Below are positions 6,677 through 20,165 of a DNA stretch of 64,000 bases, in pieces. Source of the DNA: Promicromonospora sukumoe 327MFSha3.1 (GTDB lineage Bacteria > Actinomycetota > Actinomycetes > Actinomycetales > Cellulomonadaceae). Position 1 is the stretch's first letter; each line of letters begins with the position of its first letter. The notes below the pieces were generated by a model that did not search any database, was not told the DNA's origin, and was given only the letters and a program-made list of their open reading frames with translations. Both the position numbers and the translations under genes were made by a program. The stretch covers positions 124,001 through 188,000 of the forward strand of contig NZ_ARQM01000015.1 in NCBI RefSeq assembly GCF_000385135.1, in the 5' to 3' direction.

Positions 6677-9127
6677 GTGCCGAACCAGACGCAGCCCCTG
6701 TTCCGCGACCCCGCCGCAGCCCTGGCCGACCGGGCCCGCGACCTGCTGGACCGCCTCACCCCCGACGAGCGGCTGAGCCTGCTGCACCAGCACCAGCCCG
6801 CGATCGAGCGGCTGGGCCTCGCGGCCTTCCACACCGGCGCCGAGGCCCTGCACGGCGTCGCGTGGCTCGGCCGCGCCACCGTGCTGCCGCAGCCGGTCGG
6901 GCTGGGCGCCACGTGGGACGCCGACCTGCTCCGCCGGCTCGGCGACCTGGTCGCCACCGAGCTGCGGGCCAAGCACGCCGCCGACCCGGCGGTCTCCCTG
7001 AACGTCTGGGCGCCCGTGGTGAACCCGCTGCGGCACCCGGCCTGGGGCCGCGGCGAGGAGGGGTACACCGAGGAGCCGCGGCTCGTGTCCCACCTCGCGA
7101 CGGCGTACTGCGCCGGGCTGCGCGGGGACCACCCGACGGTCTGGAAGACGGTCCCGGCCCTCAAGCACTTCCTCGGGTACGGCAACGAGACGGACCGCTC
7201 GGCGACGTCGTCCAACCTGTCGGAGCGGACGCTGCACGAGTACGAGCTGCCGGCCTTCCGCGGGCCGATCGAAGCGGGGGTCGCCGGCGCGGTGATGCCG
7301 TCGTACAACCTGGTCAACGGGGTTCCCGCGCACACGTCGGGCGACCTGCTGGCCGAGCTGCGCTCCTGGGCGCCCGGTTCGGTGGCGGTGGTGTCCGACG
7401 CCGGCGCGCCCACCTTCCTGGTCTCGATCCAGCGGGCGTACGCCTCCCACGCGCAGGCGCACGCGGCGGCCGTGCGCGCGGGCCTGGACTCGTTCACCGA
7501 CAACGACACCGACCCGACGGTCACGCTGGACCGGCTGCGCGAGGCGCTGGCGGCCGGGCTGCTGACGCAGCACGACGTCGACACCGCCGCACTGCGCATG
7601 CTGGAGCTGCGTCTGCGCACGGGCGAGCTGGACGGCGACGCCGACCCGTACGCGGGCATCGGTGCCGACGCGATCGACCTGCCGGAGCACCGGGTCCTGG
7701 CCCGCGAGGCGGCGGCGAAGTCCGTGGTGCTGCTGCGCAACGACGGGACGCTGCCGCTGGGCGCGCCCAGGCGCGTCGCCGTCGTCGGGCCGCTGGCCGA
7801 CCAGGTGCTCACCGACTGGTACTCCGGCACCCCGCCCTACGCCGTCCCGCTCGCGCGCGCGGTCGCGGACCGCTACCCGGACGCCGTCGTGGAGGTCGCC
7901 GACGGCGCGGACCGGGTGGCGCTGCGTGCCACGTCGTCCGGCCGGTACGTGAGCGTCACCGATGCGGGCGAGGTGAGCGTGCACGCCGCCGACGCCGGCG
8001 TGGCGGCCCACCTCGACGTGACCGACTGGGGCGACGGCGTGCTCACCCTCCGTTCGGTTGCCTCAGGGCGGCTCCTGACGGGCGCGGGCTGGATCGTGCG
8101 CGCCGACGCCGAGCGGGTCGGCGGCTGGGTGGTGCAGGAGTCGTTCCGGCGGCACCACCACGCGGACGGCACGTGGTCGCTGCTGCACGTGGCGAGCGGG
8201 CGGTGGCTGCGGGTGCAGCTCGGGTCCGAGCTGTTGGTGGCCGAGGCCACGCGCCTGGCGGACGCCGAGCGGTTCGCCTGGCGCACCGTCACCTCGGGGC
8301 AGGCCGAGGTGGCGCGCGTCGCGGCGGCCGCGGACGTGGTGCTGGTGGCCGTCGGCAACGACCCGCACCTGGGCGGGCGCGAGACCGAGGACCGGACGTC
8401 GCTCGCGCTGCCCGAGCCGATGGCGGAGCTCTGGCGGGTGGCACGCGAGGCGTGCCCGGCGGCGGTGCTGGTGGTGACGTCGTCGTACCCGTACGTGCTG
8501 GGGCCGGGGGTGCTGGGGCCGAGCGGGCTCGACGGGTCGCGGGGCGCGCTCGTGTGGGCGGCGCACGGCGGGCAGGAGGCCGGCAACGGTCTGGTGGACG
8601 TGCTGTCCGGGGACGCGGAGCCGTACGGCCGGCTCGCCCAGACGTGGCCGGCGGACGAGGCGCAGGCCGGCGACCTGTTCGACTACGACGTGGCCCGCCA
8701 GGGCGTCACCTACCGGCACCTGGCGACGGAGCCCGCGTTCTGGTTCGGGCACGGGCTGAGCTACACGGAGGTCCGCTACGAGGGCCTGCGGCTGGTGCGA
8801 GCCGCCTCGGACGAGGACGGCGCGGACGGCGGGGCCACGGCCGTCGTCTCGGTGCGGAACACCGGCGAGCGCCCGGTGGACGAGCTCGTCGCCGTGCACG
8901 GCCTGTCGCCCGACCTGCCGGTCCCCGCGGCCCGGCGGCAGCTGCTCGGTCACGCGCGGGTGCGGCTCGCCCCGGGCGCGGCGGCCGAGGTGCCGGTCCC
9001 GCTGGACCTGGGGGCACTCGCCGTCCGGCACGAGGGCGCGATGGTGCTGCAGCCCGGCACGTACACGGTGGCGTCCGGGCCCTCCGCAGGGGACCTGCGG
9101 GTGCGGGCCGAGCTGGTCGTCAGCTGA
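6677..9127 (+). CDS. Glycoside hydrolase family 3 protein with an inserted beta-trefoil-like domain
   Basis: The protein has 816 residues and no signal peptide, so it is cytoplasmic. The N-terminal GH3 barrel (about 20-330) has the substrate-binding KHF (Lys163-His164) and the nucleophile Asp241 in VVSDAGAP. The C-terminal sandwich holds GRETEDRTSLALP, and FGHGLSYT leads into a fibronectin III-like tail. Between the two halves of the sandwich, about residues 414-541, is a segment with repeats such as LRATSSGRYVSV and HVASGRWLRVQ that resemble fascin/ricin beta-trefoils, where many GH3 enzymes carry PA14. Beta-glucosidase or beta-xylosidase activity is likely; the linkage is not determinable. 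The GTG start has AGGGAG 9 nt upstream; earlier in-frame codons overlap the promoter. Confidence 0.9.
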   Translation: MPNQTQPLFRDPAAALADRARDLLDRLTPDERLSLLHQHQPAIERLGLAAFHTGAEALHGVAWLGRATVLPQPVGLGATWDADLLRRLGDLVATELRAKHAADPAVSLNVWAPVVNPLRHPAWGRGEEGYTEEPRLVSHLATAYCAGLRGDHPTVWKTVPALKHFLGYGNETDRSATSSNLSERTLHEYELPAFRGPIEAGVAGAVMPSYNLVNGVPAHTSGDLLAELRSWAPGSVAVVSDAGAPTFLVSIQRAYASHAQAHAAAVRAGLDSFTDNDTDPTVTLDRLREALAAGLLTQHDVDTAALRMLELRLRTGELDGDADPYAGIGADAIDLPEHRVLAREAAAKSVVLLRNDGTLPLGAPRRVAVVGPLADQVLTDWYSGTPPYAVPLARAVADRYPDAVVEVADGADRVALRATSSGRYVSVTDAGEVSVHAADAGVAAHLDVTDWGDGVLTLRSVASGRLLTGAGWIVRADAERVGGWVVQESFRRHHHADGTWSLLHVASGRWLRVQLGSELLVAEATRLADAERFAWRTVTSGQAEVARVAAAADVVLVAVGNDPHLGGRETEDRTSLALPEPMAELWRVAREACPAAVLVVTSSYPYVLGPGVLGPSGLDGSRGALVWAAHGGQEAGNGLVDVLSGDAEPYGRLAQTWPADEAQAGDLFDYDVARQGVTYRHLATEPAFWFGHGLSYTEVRYEGLRLVRAASDEDGADGGATAVVSVRNTGERPVDELVAVHGLSPDLPVPAARRQLLGHARVRLAPGAAAEVPVPLDLGALAVRHEGAMVLQPGTYTVASGPSAGDLRVRAELVVS

Positions 9128-9773
9128 GCTCGCGCTCCGCGAACTCCCGGTCGAGGATCGCGAACACCAGCTCGGTGGACCACACGCCGTCGCGCACGTC
9201 GCTCTCGACCAGGCGGGCCTCCTGCCGCATGCCGAGGCGCTGGGCCACACGGACCGAGCCGAGGTTCTCCTCGTCGATGCGCGCGAACACGCGGTGGAAG
9301 CCGTAGGACTCGAACGCGAGCCGGAGCGTGGCCCGGACCGCCTCGGTGGCCAGGCCGTGCCCGCTCACGTCGGGGTGCAGGGCGTAGCCGACCTCGGCCT
9401 GCCGGGGCGCGGCCGCCCACTTGAGCATCGTCTCGCCGACCACCTCGCCGTCCGACTCGACGGCGAGCACCTGGACGTCGCCGGCCTCCTCGAACGGGGC
9501 GCTGGACCACGTGCGGAGCTTCGTCTGGGCCGTGGCCAGGTCCCACGGCGGCTGGTACATGTACCGCACGACGTCTGGGCTCGACCGCCAGGCGAGGAAC
9601 GCCTCGGCGTCGTCCGGGGCGACCGGGCGCAGGGTGAGGCGCGCGGTGACCACGGGCCAGCCGGGGTCCGACCGGTAGGCCCGCACCGGCGTGGCGAGCG
9701 CGGGCACGGCGTCGGGCGCGGCGTCGGACGTGGAGGGTCTGGGGGCGGAGGCGGGCGGCACGGAAGAGGGCAC
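9120..9773 (-). CDS. GNAT-family N-acetyltransferase (RimJ/RimL-like)
   Basis: The protein has about 217 residues. After a Pro/Ala/Ser-rich N-terminus (to about residue 35), TARLTLRPVAPDDAEAFLAW starts the Acetyltransf_3 fold. The acetyl-CoA loop is ALHPDVSGHGLATEAV, and the C-terminal part has RVFARIDEENLGSVRVAQRLGM. This group acetylates N-termini or small amines; the substrate is unknown. No ribosome-binding site precedes the GTG, but TACGGT lies 6 nt upstream, so the mRNA may be leaderless. Its last 8 bases overlap the end of the convergent GH3 gene. Confidence 0.85.
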   Translation of the reverse strand: MPSSVPPASAPRPSTSDAAPDAVPALATPVRAYRSDPGWPVVTARLTLRPVAPDDAEAFLAWRSSPDVVRYMYQPPWDLATAQTKLRTWSSAPFEEAGDVQVLAVESDGEVVGETMLKWAAAPRQAEVGYALHPDVSGHGLATEAVRATLRLAFESYGFHRVFARIDEENLGSVRVAQRLGMRQEARLVESDVRDGVWSTELVFAILDREFAERELS

Positions 9774-9779
9774 GATCCG

Positions 9780-9808
9780 ACCGTAGCGCCCAGACCCCGG
9801 TATGCCAC
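9780..9808 (-). promoter_or_regulatory. Candidate leaderless promoter of the GNAT gene
   Basis: GTGGCA (9808-9803) and TACGGT (9785-9780) are 17 nt apart on the minus strand. The -10 ends 6 nt before the GTG start at 9773, so transcription would begin at or next to the start codon. Confidence 0.45.
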
Positions 9809-9868
9809 CGGAATTCGGTCGGTATCGCCCGACAGATCGGCGCGTCCGGCGTGTCCCGGCGGCGGCGC

Positions 9869-10489
9869 TCAGCGCGCCTCGAACGCCACGCTCTCCCAGC
9901 CGGCCGGCACGTCGCGGGGCTCCCACGAGGCGTCGGGCGTCCAGTCCGCCCAGGACTTGTCCCACCAGAGCTTCCCGGCGTCGAGCAGGCCGGCGATCCG
10001 GGCGCCCTCCGCGCGGATCTGCGCCATGCGCCCGGGGTACCGCGCGGGGCCGGTCTCCTCGAACTCGGCGACGTCCTTGAACTCGTAGGTCTCGGCGTCG
10101 GCCGCCCACCAGACGTCCAGCTCGTGGTCGAGCGTGTCGAACCCCATCGGGGTGCGGCGCGGCGCGTCCTCCAGGTTGAAGTACCAGCCTTGGAACGCGC
10201 GCTCGGGGCCGTCCCAGAACAGGAAGAGCGAGTGCTCCACCCCGGTCCAGTGCAGCTCGAGGCGGCCGTGGCCGCGCCACCGCCTGCTGCCGGCGGCCTT
10301 CCACGGGTGCTCCCCCACCGGGAACGTGCCGGTGGCCGGGTACGCCAGCGGGGTTCCACCGGGCGTGTAGGTGACCAGCAGGTCGCCGTCGTCCTGCACG
10401 CAGACCTGCGGGATCGCGATCCAGGGCTCGCCGCGCATGATCTCGCGGCGCACCACCGTCTGGCCGGGCAGGAAAACTTCAGGCGTCAT
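9869..10489 (-). CDS. DUF402 (FomD-like) protein
   Basis: The protein has 206 residues and no signal or membrane segment. The DUF402 core is in the second half: WYFNLEDAPRRTPMGFDTLDHELDVWW, then FKDVAEFEETG, a set of conserved Asp and Glu residues that bind divalent metal in FomD and SCO7548-type nucleotide phosphohydrolases. The N-terminal half has GWY- and HW-rich strands. A nucleoside phosphate hydrolase role is plausible from the family, not shown here. It follows nagA by 24 bp. A TAGCGT hexamer (10502-10497) ends 7 nt before the ATG and no Shine-Dalgarno is visible, suggesting its own leaderless transcript. Confidence 0.8.
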   Translation of the reverse strand: MTPEVFLPGQTVVRREIMRGEPWIAIPQVCVQDDGDLLVTYTPGGTPLAYPATGTFPVGEHPWKAAGSRRWRGHGRLELHWTGVEHSLFLFWDGPERAFQGWYFNLEDAPRRTPMGFDTLDHELDVWWAADAETYEFKDVAEFEETGPARYPGRMAQIRAEGARIAGLLDAGKLWWDKSWADWTPDASWEPRDVPAGWESVAFEAR

Positions 10490-10513
10490 GCGCGGAACGC
10501 TAACAGCGGCGCG

Positions 10514-11788
10514 TTACGCCCCGGCGACATCCACGTTGACACCGTGGCGCAGCACCCGCAGGGGCCGCAGGTCGGCGTCCGTGACCAGGATGTCGGCGCG
10601 CGCGCCGGGCACCAGGGCGCCGACCTCGCCGGTCAGGCCCAGCACCCGGGCCGGCACCGCCGTCGCGGACCGCACGGCGTCGACCAGCGGGACACCGCCT
10701 CGCACCGCGCACCGCACCACGTCGACCAGGTGGGCGGTGCCGCCGGCGATCGGCCCCTCCTCCTCGGGCTCGCCCGGCGCGGCCTGGGGCATCGCGATCC
10801 GGGCGACGCCCTCGTGCACCACCACCGACATCGGGCCCAGCTCGTAGCTGCCGTCGGCGACGCCGGCCGCTGCCATCGCGTCGGTCACCAGGAGGATCTG
10901 GTCCGCGCCGACCATGTCGAACACCGAGCGCACCGTGGCCGGGTCGAGGTGGACGCCGTCGCCGACGAGCTCGACGACCATGTCGCCGCGTGCCGCCGCC
11001 GCCAGGCAGGCCGCGATGGGGCCGGGCTGGCGGTGGTGCAGCGGGCGCATGCCGTTGAACAGGTGGGTCGCGGTCATCGGGCCGAGCGGGTGGCGTCCGG
11101 TCGTGTGGCCCGCCCCGGCGCCCAGCGCGGTGGTGACCTGCTCGATCAGCGCCTCGGCCTGCTCGGTGGTCCCGTCGGTGTGGCCCAGGGAGGGCAGCAC
11201 GCCGGCCTCGACCAGCGCCTCGGCGACGCCGCCGGGCCCGGTCACGCCCGGCACCTCGGGGGCGACCGTCATGGTGCGCAGGTACCCGCGGGCGGCCGCG
11301 GCCAGGTCCCGCACCAGCTCGACGCTGCCTTCCTGCAGGTCAGCCGGGTTGTGAGCGCCGCGGCGGCGATAGGACAGGAACGGCCCCTCGGCGTGCAGCC
11401 CCTCGATCTCGCCGGCCTCGGCAAGCTCGGCCAGCACGCCCGCCCGCTGCACCAGCACCTCGGGCTGGGCCGTCACGAGCGACGCCACCAGGGTGGTCGT
11501 GCCGTGCCGGCGGTGCTCCAGCACGCCCGGCAGGGCCTCGGCGGCCGTCGTCACGTCGGGGAACGACGCGCCGCCCCCGCCGTGGTTGTGCAGATCGACG
11601 AGGCCCGGCAGCACGTACGTCCCTGGCGCCGGAGCCACCTGCTCCAGCGCGGGGCCGTGACCGGCCTCCAGGGCGTCGACGACGGAGCCGGCGAACTCGA
11701 CCCGTCCGCCCGAGGCGACCACGACGCCGTCGTCCACCACGGAAGATGCCAGGACCAGCCGACCACGGACGACCACCACTTCGCTCAT
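10514..11788 (-). CDS. nagA: N-acetylglucosamine-6-phosphate deacetylase
   Basis: The 424-residue enzyme removes acetate from GlcNAc-6-phosphate in amino-sugar catabolism and cell-wall recycling. It is an amidohydrolase: metal-site HNH (His67, His69) in LVDLHNHGGGG, metal ligand Glu in LHAEGPF, GHTDGT, the substrate loop THLFNGMRPLHHR, and catalytic Asp in LVTDAMAAAG. The ATG at 11788 is preferred because AGGA lies about 8 nt upstream; an in-frame ATG three codons earlier has an unsuitable spacing. No nagB, PTS or GlcNAc transporter is adjacent, so it may serve wall recycling as much as chitin use. Confidence 0.93.
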   Translation of the reverse strand: MSEVVVVRGRLVLASSVVDDGVVVASGGRVEFAGSVVDALEAGHGPALEQVAPAPGTYVLPGLVDLHNHGGGGASFPDVTTAAEALPGVLEHRRHGTTTLVASLVTAQPEVLVQRAGVLAELAEAGEIEGLHAEGPFLSYRRRGAHNPADLQEGSVELVRDLAAAARGYLRTMTVAPEVPGVTGPGGVAEALVEAGVLPSLGHTDGTTEQAEALIEQVTTALGAGAGHTTGRHPLGPMTATHLFNGMRPLHHRQPGPIAACLAAAARGDMVVELVGDGVHLDPATVRSVFDMVGADQILLVTDAMAAAGVADGSYELGPMSVVVHEGVARIAMPQAAPGEPEEEGPIAGGTAHLVDVVRCAVRGGVPLVDAVRSATAVPARVLGLTGEVGALVPGARADILVTDADLRPLRVLRHGVNVDVAGA

Positions 11789-11855
11789 GCCCGACATCCT
11801 GCCATCCACCGGGCAGCGCTCGGCCGGCCGGCCGCTCGGCGGGCCGGGGCCGCGG

Positions 11856-12551
11856 CTAGAAGAGGCGCGTCGTGGGGTCGTCGACGCCGCGCATGGCGTC
11901 GTAGTCCAGCAGGAGCGTGGCGATGCCACGGTCCTTGGCCAGGACCCGGGCCTGCGGCTTGATCTCCTGGGCCGCGTAGACGCCGCGGACCGGGGCCAGC
12001 AGCGGGTCGCGGTTCAGCAGCTCCAGGTACCGCGTGAGCTGCTCGACGCCGTCGATGTCTCCGCGGCGCTTGATCTCCACCGCGACGGTGGAGCCGGAGC
12101 CGTCCCGCGCGAGGATGTCCACGGGGCCGATCGCCGTGGGGTACTCGCGGCGCACGAGCGTGTGCCCGTCGCCCAGCAGTGCGATCTGCTCGGCGAGCAG
12201 CTCCTGCAGGTGCGCCTCGACGCCGTCCTTCACGAGGCCGGGGTCGATGCCCAGGTCGTGGCTGGAGTCGCTGTGCACGGTGAACAGCTCGACCTCGAGC
12301 CGGTCGTCCGACTTGGCGTGCTGGACGGTCCACACCTCGGTGACGCCGCGCTCGGCGGCCTCCTCGGAGGGCTCACGCACCGTCAGGGTGCACGGGGGGC
12401 TCATCCAGTTGAGCGGCTTGTACGAGCCGCCGTCGGAGTGGATGAGCACGCTGCCGTCAGCCTTGACCACGAGCAGCCGCGTAGCCTGCGGGAGCATCGC
12501 GGTCAGGCGGCCCGTGTAGAGGGCGGAGCAGTCTGCCACGACCAGCCGCAT
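11856..12551 (-). CDS. nucS: Endonuclease NucS (non-canonical mismatch repair)
   Basis: The protein has 231 residues, the usual bacterial NucS length. The N-terminal DNA-binding half begins [16 protein letters not shown], and the C-terminal half is a PD-(D/E)XK nuclease with GPVDILARD and VAVEIKRRG. In actinobacteria NucS cuts both strands at mismatches and replaces the missing MutS/MutL pathway, usually guided by the beta clamp. The C-terminal TTRLF is a plausible clamp-binding tail. The start ATG overlaps the stop of the DUF2550 gene (TGATG). Position downstream of the ATP synthase operon matches other actinobacteria. Confidence 0.95.
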   Translation of the reverse strand: MRLVVADCSALYTGRLTAMLPQATRLLVVKADGSVLIHSDGGSYKPLNWMSPPCTLTVREPSEEAAERGVTEVWTVQHAKSDDRLEVELFTVHSDSSHDLGIDPGLVKDGVEAHLQELLAEQIALLGDGHTLVRREYPTAIGPVDILARDGSGSTVAVEIKRRGDIDGVEQLTRYLELLNRDPLLAPVRGVYAAQEIKPQARVLAKDRGIATLLLDYDAMRGVDDPTTRLF

Positions 12552-12976
12552 CAGAGAACCAGATCCTGTCGTCCGGGAGGGGCGGCCTCGAGCCAGGAGG
12601 CGAGGCCGAAGTAGTCGCCGGCAGCGAGGTCGAGCTCGAAGTCGAGCCCGTCGTACCGGCACTGGACGAGGTAGTGGTCGCCCTGACCACGCTCGTCCGG
12701 GTCCAGCGGGGTGCGGCTCGTGACGGTGAGCCGCTCCCGGTACCACGTGCGGGCCGGACGGGGTGACAGCGACCAGCACCGCCACCACTCGATCCGGCCC
12801 ACCGCGTACTGCGCGATGCCCGGCGTCCAGGAACCCTCGGGGTTACCGGTCGCCCGGGCACTGCAGTCGAACGATCCGACCCTCCGGGAGAGGGTCCGCA
12901 GCCGGGAGATCCCGGCCGCGATGACGAGCGCGAGCGCCCCCAGTACCGCTATCGCGATCCATACGACGCCGGGCAC
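12551..12976 (-). CDS. DUF2550 membrane-anchored protein
   Basis: The protein has 141 residues. One N-terminal membrane segment (about residues 3-22, [17 protein letters not shown]) is followed by a basic juxtamembrane stretch ([14 protein letters not shown]) and a soluble domain with [21 protein letters not shown], the DUF2550 signature. The family is actinobacterial and sits directly after atpC (Rv1312 in M. tuberculosis); its function is unknown. GTG start with GAGGGAGAG upstream. It lies 12 bp from the atpC stop and couples to nucS, so it may be co-transcribed with the ATP synthase operon. Confidence 0.88.
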   Translation of the reverse strand: MPGVVWIAIAVLGALALVIAAGISRLRTLSRRVGSFDCSARATGNPEGSWTPGIAQYAVGRIEWWRCWSLSPRPARTWYRERLTVTSRTPLDPDERGQGDHYLVQCRYDGLDFELDLAAGDYFGLASWLEAAPPGRQDLVL

Positions 12977-12988
12977 GCGCGCTCTCCC

Positions 12989-13249
12989 TCAGACCAGGGA
13001 GATCTCGTCGACCACAAGGGTGACGAGGTTGTTGTCCACGGACATGAAGCCGCCGGTGACCGTGGCCTCCACGGCCGGTCCCGACGCCGTGTCCACCTTG
13101 ATGGTGCCGGGGCGAAGCACTGCCAGCAGCGGCGTGTGGTTCGCCAGGATGCCGATCTGGCCGTCCGCAGACGGCGCGCTCACCTGGGTCGCCGCACCGC
13201 TCCAGACCTTGCGGTCCAGGGACACGAGGTCCACGCTCAGCTCTGCCAC
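12989..13249 (-). CDS. atpC: ATP synthase F1 epsilon subunit (short form)
   Basis: The protein has only 86 residues, about the N-terminal beta-sandwich of epsilon (SVDLVSLDRKVWSG, SADGQIGILANHTPLLAVL, GGFMSVDNNLVTLVVDEISLV). The C-terminal two-helix domain that in E. coli inhibits ATP hydrolysis is missing. It would still join gamma to the c-ring. AAGGAG is 5 nt before the GTG. A 104-bp gap with a hairpin separates it from atpD, the widest gap after the one between atpB and atpE. Confidence 0.95.
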   Translation of the reverse strand: MAELSVDLVSLDRKVWSGAATQVSAPSADGQIGILANHTPLLAVLRPGTIKVDTASGPAVEATVTGGFMSVDNNLVTLVVDEISLV

Positions 13250-13278
13250 GAGAGCTCCTTCCGATGTAGCGGGCGTGC

Positions 13279-13327
13279 TGCCGCCCCTGCCGGGTTGCCC
13301 GAGTCTAAGGGGTCCGGCGGGGCGGCA
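13279..13327 (-). other. Hairpin in the atpD-atpC spacer
   Basis: TGCCGCCCCTGCCGG (13279-13293) pairs with CCGGCGGGGCGGCA (13314-13327) with one bulged base and a 20-nt loop. It could attenuate or process the transcript before atpC. There is no T-tract to make it a strong terminator. Confidence 0.45.
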
Positions 13328-13353
13328 TCACGCACGGGGGGAAATACGAGACC

Positions 13354-15790
<2,437 letters not shown>

Positions 15791-15793
15791 GGG

Positions 15794-17422
15794 TCAGGCC
15801 TTCTTCTTGACGACGACCTGTGCCTGCTCGACGTCGACGGGGCCACCCTCGACCTCACCACCGACGAGCGCGGTGCCGTCGGCCCGCTGGAAGCCGGCGC
15901 GGAAGTCCTCGACGGCGGCGCTGAGCGCCTCCTCCGTGGCGGGCTCCAGCTTGCCGCTCTCGCGGATCGACGTCAGGACGTCCGTCTTGCGGCGCAGGTG
16001 GTCCAGCAGCTCGGACTCGAACCGCTTGACGTCCTCGACCGCGACGTCGTCCAGCTTGCCCTTGGTGCCGGCCCACACGGCCGCGACCTGGTCCTCGACC
16101 GCGTACGGCGAGTACTGGGGCTGCTTGAGCAGCTCCGTCAGGACGGCGCCGCGCTGCAGCTGCGCGCGGGAGGCCGCGTCGAGGTCGGACGCGAACATCG
16201 CGAACGCCTCGAGCGAGCGGAACTGCGCCAGCTCCAGCTTCAGCGTGCCGGAGACCTTCTTCATCGCCTTGATCTGCGCGTCGCCACCGACTCGGGAGAC
16301 CGAGATACCGACGTCCACGGCGGGACGCTGGTCGGCGTTGAACAGGTCGGACTGCAGGAAGATCTGGCCGTCCGTGATGGAGATGACGTTGGTCGGGATG
16401 TACGCCGAGACGTCGTTCGCCTTGGTCTCGATGATCGGCAGACCGGTCATCGAGCCCGCGCCCAGCTCGTCCGAGAGCTTCGCACAACGCTCGAGCAGAC
16501 GGGAGTGCAGGTAGAACACGTCACCCGGGTAGGCCTCGCGGCCCGGCGGGCGGCGCAGCAGCAGCGACACGGCACGGTAGGCCTCGGCCTGCTTCGACAG
16601 GTCGTCGAAGACGACGAGCACGTGCTTGCCCTGGTACATCCAGTGCTGGCCGATGGCCGAGCCGGTGTACGGGGCGAGGTACTTGAAGCCCGCGGGGTCG
16701 GAGGCGGGAGCCGCGACGATCGTCGTGTACTCCAGCGCGCCGGCCTCCTCGAGGGCGCCACGCACGGAGGCGATGGTCGAGCCCTTCTGACCGATCGCGA
16801 CGTAGATGCAGCGCACCTGCTTGCTGGGGTCGCCGGACTCCCAGTTCGCCTTCTGGTTGATGATCGTGTCGATCGCGATCGCCGTCTTGCCCGTCTGGCG
16901 GTCACCGATGATCAGCTGACGCTGACCACGGCCGATCGGGATCATCGAGTCGATCGCCTTGATGCCGGTCTGCAGCGGCTCGTGCACCGACTTGCGCTGC
17001 ATGACGCCGGGCGCCTGCAGCTCCAGGGCACGGGTGGCCTCGGTGGCGATCTCGCCCAGCCCGTCGATGGGGACACCCAGCGGGTCGACCACGCGGCCGA
17101 GGTAGCCCTCGCCCACGGGGACCGAGAGCACCTCACCGGTGCGGCGGACCTCCTGGCCCTCCTCGATGCCGGTGAACTCGCCCAGGACGACCACACCGAT
17201 CTCACGGACGTCCAGGTTCTGCGCGAGGCCGAGCGTGCCGTCCTCGAAGCGCAGCAGCTCGTTGGCCATCACGCCCGGGAGGCCCTCGACGCGGGCGATG
17301 CCGTCCGCGGCGTACGCGACGCGGCCCACCTCCTCGGTGACCGCTTCCTGGGGCTCGTAGGCCTTCACGAAGCTGTCCAGTGCGGCGCGGACCTCGTCCG
17401 GCCGGATCGTCAGCTCAGCCAT
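15794..17422 (-). CDS. atpA: ATP synthase F1 alpha subunit
   Basis: The 542-residue non-catalytic nucleotide-binding subunit forms the hexamer with beta. The P-loop GDRQTGKT is near residue 172, and the arginine-finger region [17 protein letters not shown] is present. It has the actinobacterial C-terminal extension, ending [18 protein letters not shown], which in mycobacteria helps suppress ATP hydrolysis; whether it does so here is inference, though notable because epsilon is short. AGGAG lies 7 nt before the ATG. The 56-bp spacer from atpH holds a small GC hairpin. Confidence 0.97.
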   Translation of the reverse strand: MAELTIRPDEVRAALDSFVKAYEPQEAVTEEVGRVAYAADGIARVEGLPGVMANELLRFEDGTLGLAQNLDVREIGVVVLGEFTGIEEGQEVRRTGEVLSVPVGEGYLGRVVDPLGVPIDGLGEIATEATRALELQAPGVMQRKSVHEPLQTGIKAIDSMIPIGRGQRQLIIGDRQTGKTAIAIDTIINQKANWESGDPSKQVRCIYVAIGQKGSTIASVRGALEEAGALEYTTIVAAPASDPAGFKYLAPYTGSAIGQHWMYQGKHVLVVFDDLSKQAEAYRAVSLLLRRPPGREAYPGDVFYLHSRLLERCAKLSDELGAGSMTGLPIIETKANDVSAYIPTNVISITDGQIFLQSDLFNADQRPAVDVGISVSRVGGDAQIKAMKKVSGTLKLELAQFRSLEAFAMFASDLDAASRAQLQRGAVLTELLKQPQYSPYAVEDQVAAVWAGTKGKLDDVAVEDVKRFESELLDHLRRKTDVLTSIRESGKLEPATEEALSAAVEDFRAGFQRADGTALVGGEVEGGPVDVEQAQVVVKKKA

Positions 17423-17478
17423 TGATCTTCTCCTGTCGTGGCCGCGAAAGCCGCGGCGGAAGGTTCTTGTTCACGTTT

Positions 17479-18290
17479 TCAGCCGGCCAGACGACGCTGA
17501 GCGTCAGCAAGGCGCGACAGGACGGTGGAGTCGACGACGTCCGCGCCGACCTGGATGCGCAGGCCGCCGACGAGAGTCGGGTCCACGGTGACGTTCAGCT
17601 GCACGGGCTTCCCGTACGAGCGCTCGAGGATGGCGCCGAGGCGCTCCTCCTGCTCGCGGGTGAGCACCGTCGCGCTCGTCACGGCGGCCACGAGGCGGTT
17701 GCGGCGCTCCGCCGCGACCTCGCCGTACCAGCCGATCGTCTGCACGAACCGGCGGCCACGCAGCGACGAGGTCGCGCGCTGCGCCAGGCGCTGGGTCACG
17801 GTGTCGACCTTGCCACCGACCAGTGCGTCCACGAGCGCCACCCGGCGCTCCGGAGCCGTCGAGGCGTCGGAGAGAACCTGCTTGGCCTCCCGCTGGCCGA
17901 CGAGCGACCGGCCGAGCCGGAACAGCTCGTCCTCGACCGTCTCCAGCGCGCCGCGCGCCTCGGCGGAAGCCAGGACGGCGTCCAGGCCGAGGCGCTCGAC
18001 GGCGTCCGTGAGGTCGGCGTCGCTCGACCAGCGCGCCCGGGCGAGCCCGGACACGAGGTCGACCACGCGCTCGTCGAAGCCGCCCAGCAGGCCGGCCACC
18101 AGGCCCGCCTTGGCCTCGCCCTCGCGGGAGGGGTCGGCGAGCGAGCGGCGCAGCGCGGCGGAGTCGTCGAGCGCCGACACCAGGGTGAGCAGCTGCTCAC
18201 CCAGGGTCAGCGCGTCCGCACCCGCGGCGCGCAGCACCGGCTCGAAGCGCTCCTGCGCCGCAGTCAGCGATGCACCGCTCGATCCCCGCA

Positions 18291-18291
<1 letters not shown>
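17479..18291 (-). CDS. atpH: ATP synthase delta subunit
   Basis: The 270-residue protein connects the peripheral stalk to F1. It is longer than the E. coli delta of about 180 residues but lacks the b-fusion seen in mycobacteria. The OSCP/delta domain is clear from LRGRRFVQTIGWYGEVAAERRNRLVA to the end, PTLVGGLRIQVGADVVDSTVLSRLADAQRRLA. AAGGAGG is 4 nt before the ATG at 18291, which overlaps the atpF stop; the GTG one codon earlier is too close to that site. Confidence 0.94.
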
Positions 18292-20058
<1,767 letters not shown>

Positions 20059-20165
20059 GAGGACTCCCAGGTGGTCATTCGGCCCCGCGCGCGTTTCCCG
20101 CTGTGTGGCGGAACGGGCGCGCCGTCGGGCCTGGCCGTCATGGATTCGTCGTAAGCCTAACCTAT

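Noticed and set aside
11856-12551. NucS as a previously undescribed repair system
   Set aside because: NucS-dependent mismatch repair in actinobacteria is established.
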